Shown in pieces: positions 60,321 through 64,000 of a DNA stretch of 64,000 bases. Source of the DNA: Acanthopleura granulata (taxonomy: Eukaryota; Mollusca; Polyplacophora; Chitonida; Chitonidae); assembly GCA_016165875.1 (NCBI GenBank), contig JABBOT010000004.1, positions 2,480,001-2,544,000 on the forward strand, written 5' to 3'. The position numbers were made by a program, and so were the translations under genes. Within the stretch, counting starts at the first letter, position 1, and every line of letters begins with the position of its first letter. The notes under the pieces are model-generated. The model searched no databases and was not told where the DNA came from. It worked only from the letters and a program-made list of their open reading frames with translations.

Positions 60321-62188
60321 ACACACATGATTATTAAAGAAAAGAGACTATATTTTTGAAATAAACAAATAAAATTTCTTATTATCCTCGTATCTCAATA
60401 TATTGCTCTGGATCTCATTTTTCCTAACTGCATGAAACCTCTTAACACGCACACAGTTAGCAACACTAGGTCTGAGAATATGCATGGGTAAATTTGATGA
60501 CATCCTTCCACTGCCACAATGAAATCCGAACAAAAGTTTCAAACATCGTCTTTTTACACACAGATGAACTAATTGACCCAAAATTTAATGTGCTGATAAA
60601 ATCTGATGGGGCAAATAGAATGTGATGGGGCAAATATATTATCGGGAACTCATGGCTATATCTGAAAATATCTGTAAGCTCCCTGCTTTGCATATCTGTC
60701 ACATGGAAAAAAATTTTGGAGACTGAAAAAGTCCTGAAACTAGTAAAGTTTTTGCTTCTGATTATGAATCTGTTTTTGTTTTGTATTCTCTGTATTATTG
60801 GAACAGTTTGCAACTTAAGCTGAAACTCAGAATGATGGCATTTTTTCACCAACATACATGTACTGACAGATTACTACAGGCATTAAAGAGTTGCAACTGG
60901 TTTATAATATGAAAGATTAAGACATATTCTCTAAACAATGGTCATTTCCAAATTCCTGTGATCTCAATAGTTCCAGCGCTATGACGGCTCAAATCTTTGT
61001 CGTAGTCGGCTTTTAATGAACATTTTTTTCCTATTAAAAAGTAATTGTGTGAATGAGCTACAATTTTAATAGCAGATATGCCACATCACGGAAAACAAAA
61101 AATAACTAGAGTCTACAGGCACTGAAATGTATTCTATGATGAATGCCCAGGTTTCTTGCATGTAGATAATTCTGTTGCCTGGCCTTTTTTTTTGATCAAG
61201 ACACTAAAGTAAATCTATCATAATTTCACTTTTATCCATCAACTGTTTGTTGTGCAAGCTAGGAGGTTTGAGAATCACTTTATAAGGAAAGCAAATACTA
61301 ATTAGTGATAAACACTTGAATTGTTGCCTGCAATCTCAGGATTTCAGCTATACTGGCCTAAACAACAAAAAATCTTCACCTGTGTTTCACATTCATGGGA
61401 ACCAACATAACAAACGAGAAACACAAAATCGGTTCCAAGAAAGGAAATTATGAAAAACGTTTTTTTTCCCCAGAAAGATAAAGTCTGCATATAATTAACT
61501 GATATATCATAATTTACACAGTCTACATACATATCTGAATGTATTTCGTTATTTGTTTTGTAATAAGCTGAATTGGCATTGGAACCGTCTTCCGAGATTT
61601 ATGCTGTTTGGGCAAGACATGAGTGGGTGCTCTAATAAACTAATGCAAAATAACGCTAAAAACATGTGATTTCTGGTAGTTGCTTTACCTTGGAATGTTG
61701 TTGTTGTAAACACTACCAGAAATCAAGTCTTTTTAGTGTTTTTATTGAATAATGCTGGAGACATTGTCAACGCCATCTCTGTATGTCGCTATGTCAGCTC
61801 CATTTCACGTTTTCACAATGATTCGTCTAATGAGGGATTTAACTGATTAAAAACGGTTCAAATAACACGAGATTGCATGTAGGTTGAGCTCAGTAGGCTG
61901 GAGTATAATTAAACAAAATTCCAACTAGGCCTAAAAGTTATGTCTTGTATTGTATTATTTTTGAAAACAGAATATGGTTGACTGAACAGTGTACAGGCCC
62001 TAGGCCTATCCCACCTACAGTAAACTAATTCAAGATGTAGGCTGAAGTGTTAATTAAGTCTTCTAAAAATTAAAAGTTCACACTTTGTAGAAACCAAACT
62101 AACCTCTGTATATGGTAATAAACAGTTCCAAAAACAACCACTGAATGAACAAAAGAGGAGGGCATTAAAAAGTAAACGTTTCATAATT

Positions 62189-62411
62189 TCATGTTATAAC
62201 AGGCTGAAATGTGATGTATTCAAACACACTGACATAATCTGCATATACCAATATTCTTGTATTGTTCTCCAGGATGGCCTTTTTCATTTTTTCTGCTGAT
62301 TGGGTGTTTTCATCTTGTAGGACAGGGCTTCCAAGTTTTATTCCAGGTATAAACTTATATGTTGTTTCAGGAGATGAGGGCAGATGCACATTATAAAAGT
62401 AGTGCTAAATC
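62189..62411 (-). other. orphan exon-like frame, unknown product
   Basis: After ..catgatttag near 62410 the frame reads HYFYNVHLPSSPETTYKFIP, then GIKLGSPVLQDENTQSAEK and KAILENNTRI, followed by a possible donor (TTG|gtatat) or running on to TAA near 62189. Composition looks coding, but no family is recognised and no phase check is possible. Confidence 0.2.
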
Positions 62412-64000
62412 ATGGCTCTGGGTCAACTCCCATAAGGAATTTGACTGGAAGTTTCACAAGGGAGGAGGACTGTCAGGCCCGGTGTGTTTGTACCTTACTG
62501 ATTTTGGGACAGTGCTGTGAAGCTAAATGTTAGCATGTAAGTAAACAGGAAATTAATTCCAGACTGTGGAAATGTGGCTGAATTACTGCAAAGTACTGCA
62601 TCAAGCTCCAATCAATCAAGGAACCAGTAAAGACAAAATAATAAAAAGCCAAAATAAAGTATAAAGTATGTGATAAGTTGGTCAGTGAACAGAATTGTGA
62701 TTTAATTCAAGTATTAGAGTTTTTTTTAATGAAATCAGTTCTAGTTTAATTTCAAGTAGAGTATTAGCAATTTCACCAATGTAGTCATTCTGAGTTCAAG
62801 TTCATCACATGCTGACTTCCTCTCCAGCTTGTATACTGCATATACATTGCACAGATTTGGCTATGCACATGTATCTCAGAATACCAGATCACAATGCTGG
62901 TCAACTACTGGTACAAACATTGCCGTGTCCTGAAACAGCTCTGTACGGATGCAAAAGCTACAAACAGTGTGATAACTGCACGCAGTTCTAGATAACATTT
63001 GAAAAAAAAAAGGAAATTCATTTTGTGCCTGTGAATATCTGATCATGGTAAAATACTCTCACTGATGCTGAGGAAGCCAAAATACACATATGAATCAGAA
63101 AGTAGCCTGGATTTCCATCTTGTCCTTCATGGAGATTAAAATCTGTGCACCAACAGCAGCTCCAAATGTTTGTTGAGTCACGACCAACTGAGGTATAAAA
63201 ACCAAGTTCTATATTGCTAAATATATGAGCTCTCTCTTGTGTGAAAAAATCAGCCTACAAAAACTATACATTGATTTGTTTGTTCAAGTTTACAAATAAA
63301 TAGTACCGTCGTTAGTGGAAAACCACAGAAGAATCCAATATTTTCCTCTAAGGTCTGACATGATGCACTCAACTGATGTGGGCTGTACTGGACTTACATG
63401 CTGTTGTGACATGTTTGATATTACCTTTTATACCGCAACAATTTATTAACAAGTATTTTTGAGTGACCCTATAGTATCTTTAGTATTAAATTCATGCAAA
63501 CAAAAAACCTTGATTGTGTCAAGCCGGATGCTTGGAACAAATGAAATCTTTGAATGTTCATCCTAAATTAATACCAAGTCCAAAAAAAGTACAAAATCAG
63601 ACCTCAGATTGGTAAGATTAAGCTGTCTTATTTTTGTTCATACAAACACTTGCTTAAATATATGGGATAAATGCATTTATCATAAATGTGACCCAGAACA
63701 TGGGATAAAGCTGTTGGACAAATATAATATTCCTTTTTTCATTAACAATGTTAACTTCTTGACTGGCTCACAGCAGTTCAGTGATAAAAATCAGTAGGTC
63801 AAAAGCTGTATGCAAGCACTAATTTCATAGTCTGCATTTCGGGGAAACATTCAAAGATTTGTGAACTATAGCCATAGATACTTTGTACACATTTATCAGT
63901 TTCATCTCTTGTTGGGTAAGAATGATATTGCCATTTATGTTTTGGAATCATCTCTTCAGGTATGTAGACATTTCAGCTGCATGTGGGAAGACCTGTCAAC

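Larger units (their letters stand above)
58463..64000. other. region upstream of the first exon found
   Basis: 5.5 kb with no L27 or PDZ1 exon that I can see. It may be promoter plus upstream DNA if the 58.4-kb ATG is real, or an intron if L27/PDZ1 exons lie further right. Holds one SINE (60101-60320) and an exon-like frame at 62189-62410. No convincing TATA box was found. Confidence 0.5.

Noticed and set aside
60466..60855. 129-codon minus-strand frame
   Set aside because: No splice context, no motif, low-complexity hydrophobic and Ser/Phe-rich composition typical of random AT-rich DNA.

Overview
The window is intronic-rich metazoan DNA. One large gene on the minus strand runs through almost all of it, with its 5' side at high coordinates and its 3' side running off the left edge. 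It is AT-rich and densely sprinkled with tRNA-derived SINEs whose 3' half reads (on the minus strand) as the 'AAGTGAAATATTCTTGAGTA' type tail. Together with frequent ACATGTA palindromes, this suggests a lophotrochozoan, most likely a mollusc; the species cannot be fixed from the sequence.

The gene is a MUPP1/PATJ family multi-PDZ scaffold (MPDZ-like). I could join 23 exons (58462 down to 2666) with every splice phase matching and no stop: 4569 nt, 1523 codons. In transcript order: a candidate 5' exon (58226-58462); PDZ2 (56916-56087); PDZ3 (54102-52667); a linker (43370-41978); PDZ4 (40917-39386 side); PDZ5 (39386-37213); a long acidic/proline-rich linker (36923-28143); PDZ6 (27316-24989); a polyproline linker and PDZ7 (15464-12644); a short linker (11515-10644); and the first half of PDZ8 (2862-2666). 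Numbering follows vertebrate MUPP1. L27 and PDZ1 are not visible and presumably lie beyond 64000; the rest of PDZ8 and PDZ9-13 presumably lie left of position 1. Proteins of this family are cytoplasmic scaffolds at apical/tight or septate junctions that tie Pals1/Stardust-Crumbs complexes and many C-terminal PDZ ligands together.

The introns hold the rest: at least 19 SINE copies or fragments of two families, four minisatellite-type arrays (29 bp, 57 bp, 136 bp and a 46/138 bp higher-order array), four inverted-repeat elements (two MITE-like with long arms, two short foldbacks), a diverged segmental duplication, and repeated decayed fragments resembling the 5' edge of the PDZ5 exon. A few weak hints of other coding material exist: a Ly6/CD59-like exon at 8.6 kb, a short alternative terminal exon with AATAAA at 57.6 kb, a plus-strand broken reading frame at 51.7-52.25 kb, and an orphan exon-like frame at 62.2 kb. 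No rRNA gene, CRISPR array, intact transposase or viral gene was recognised.
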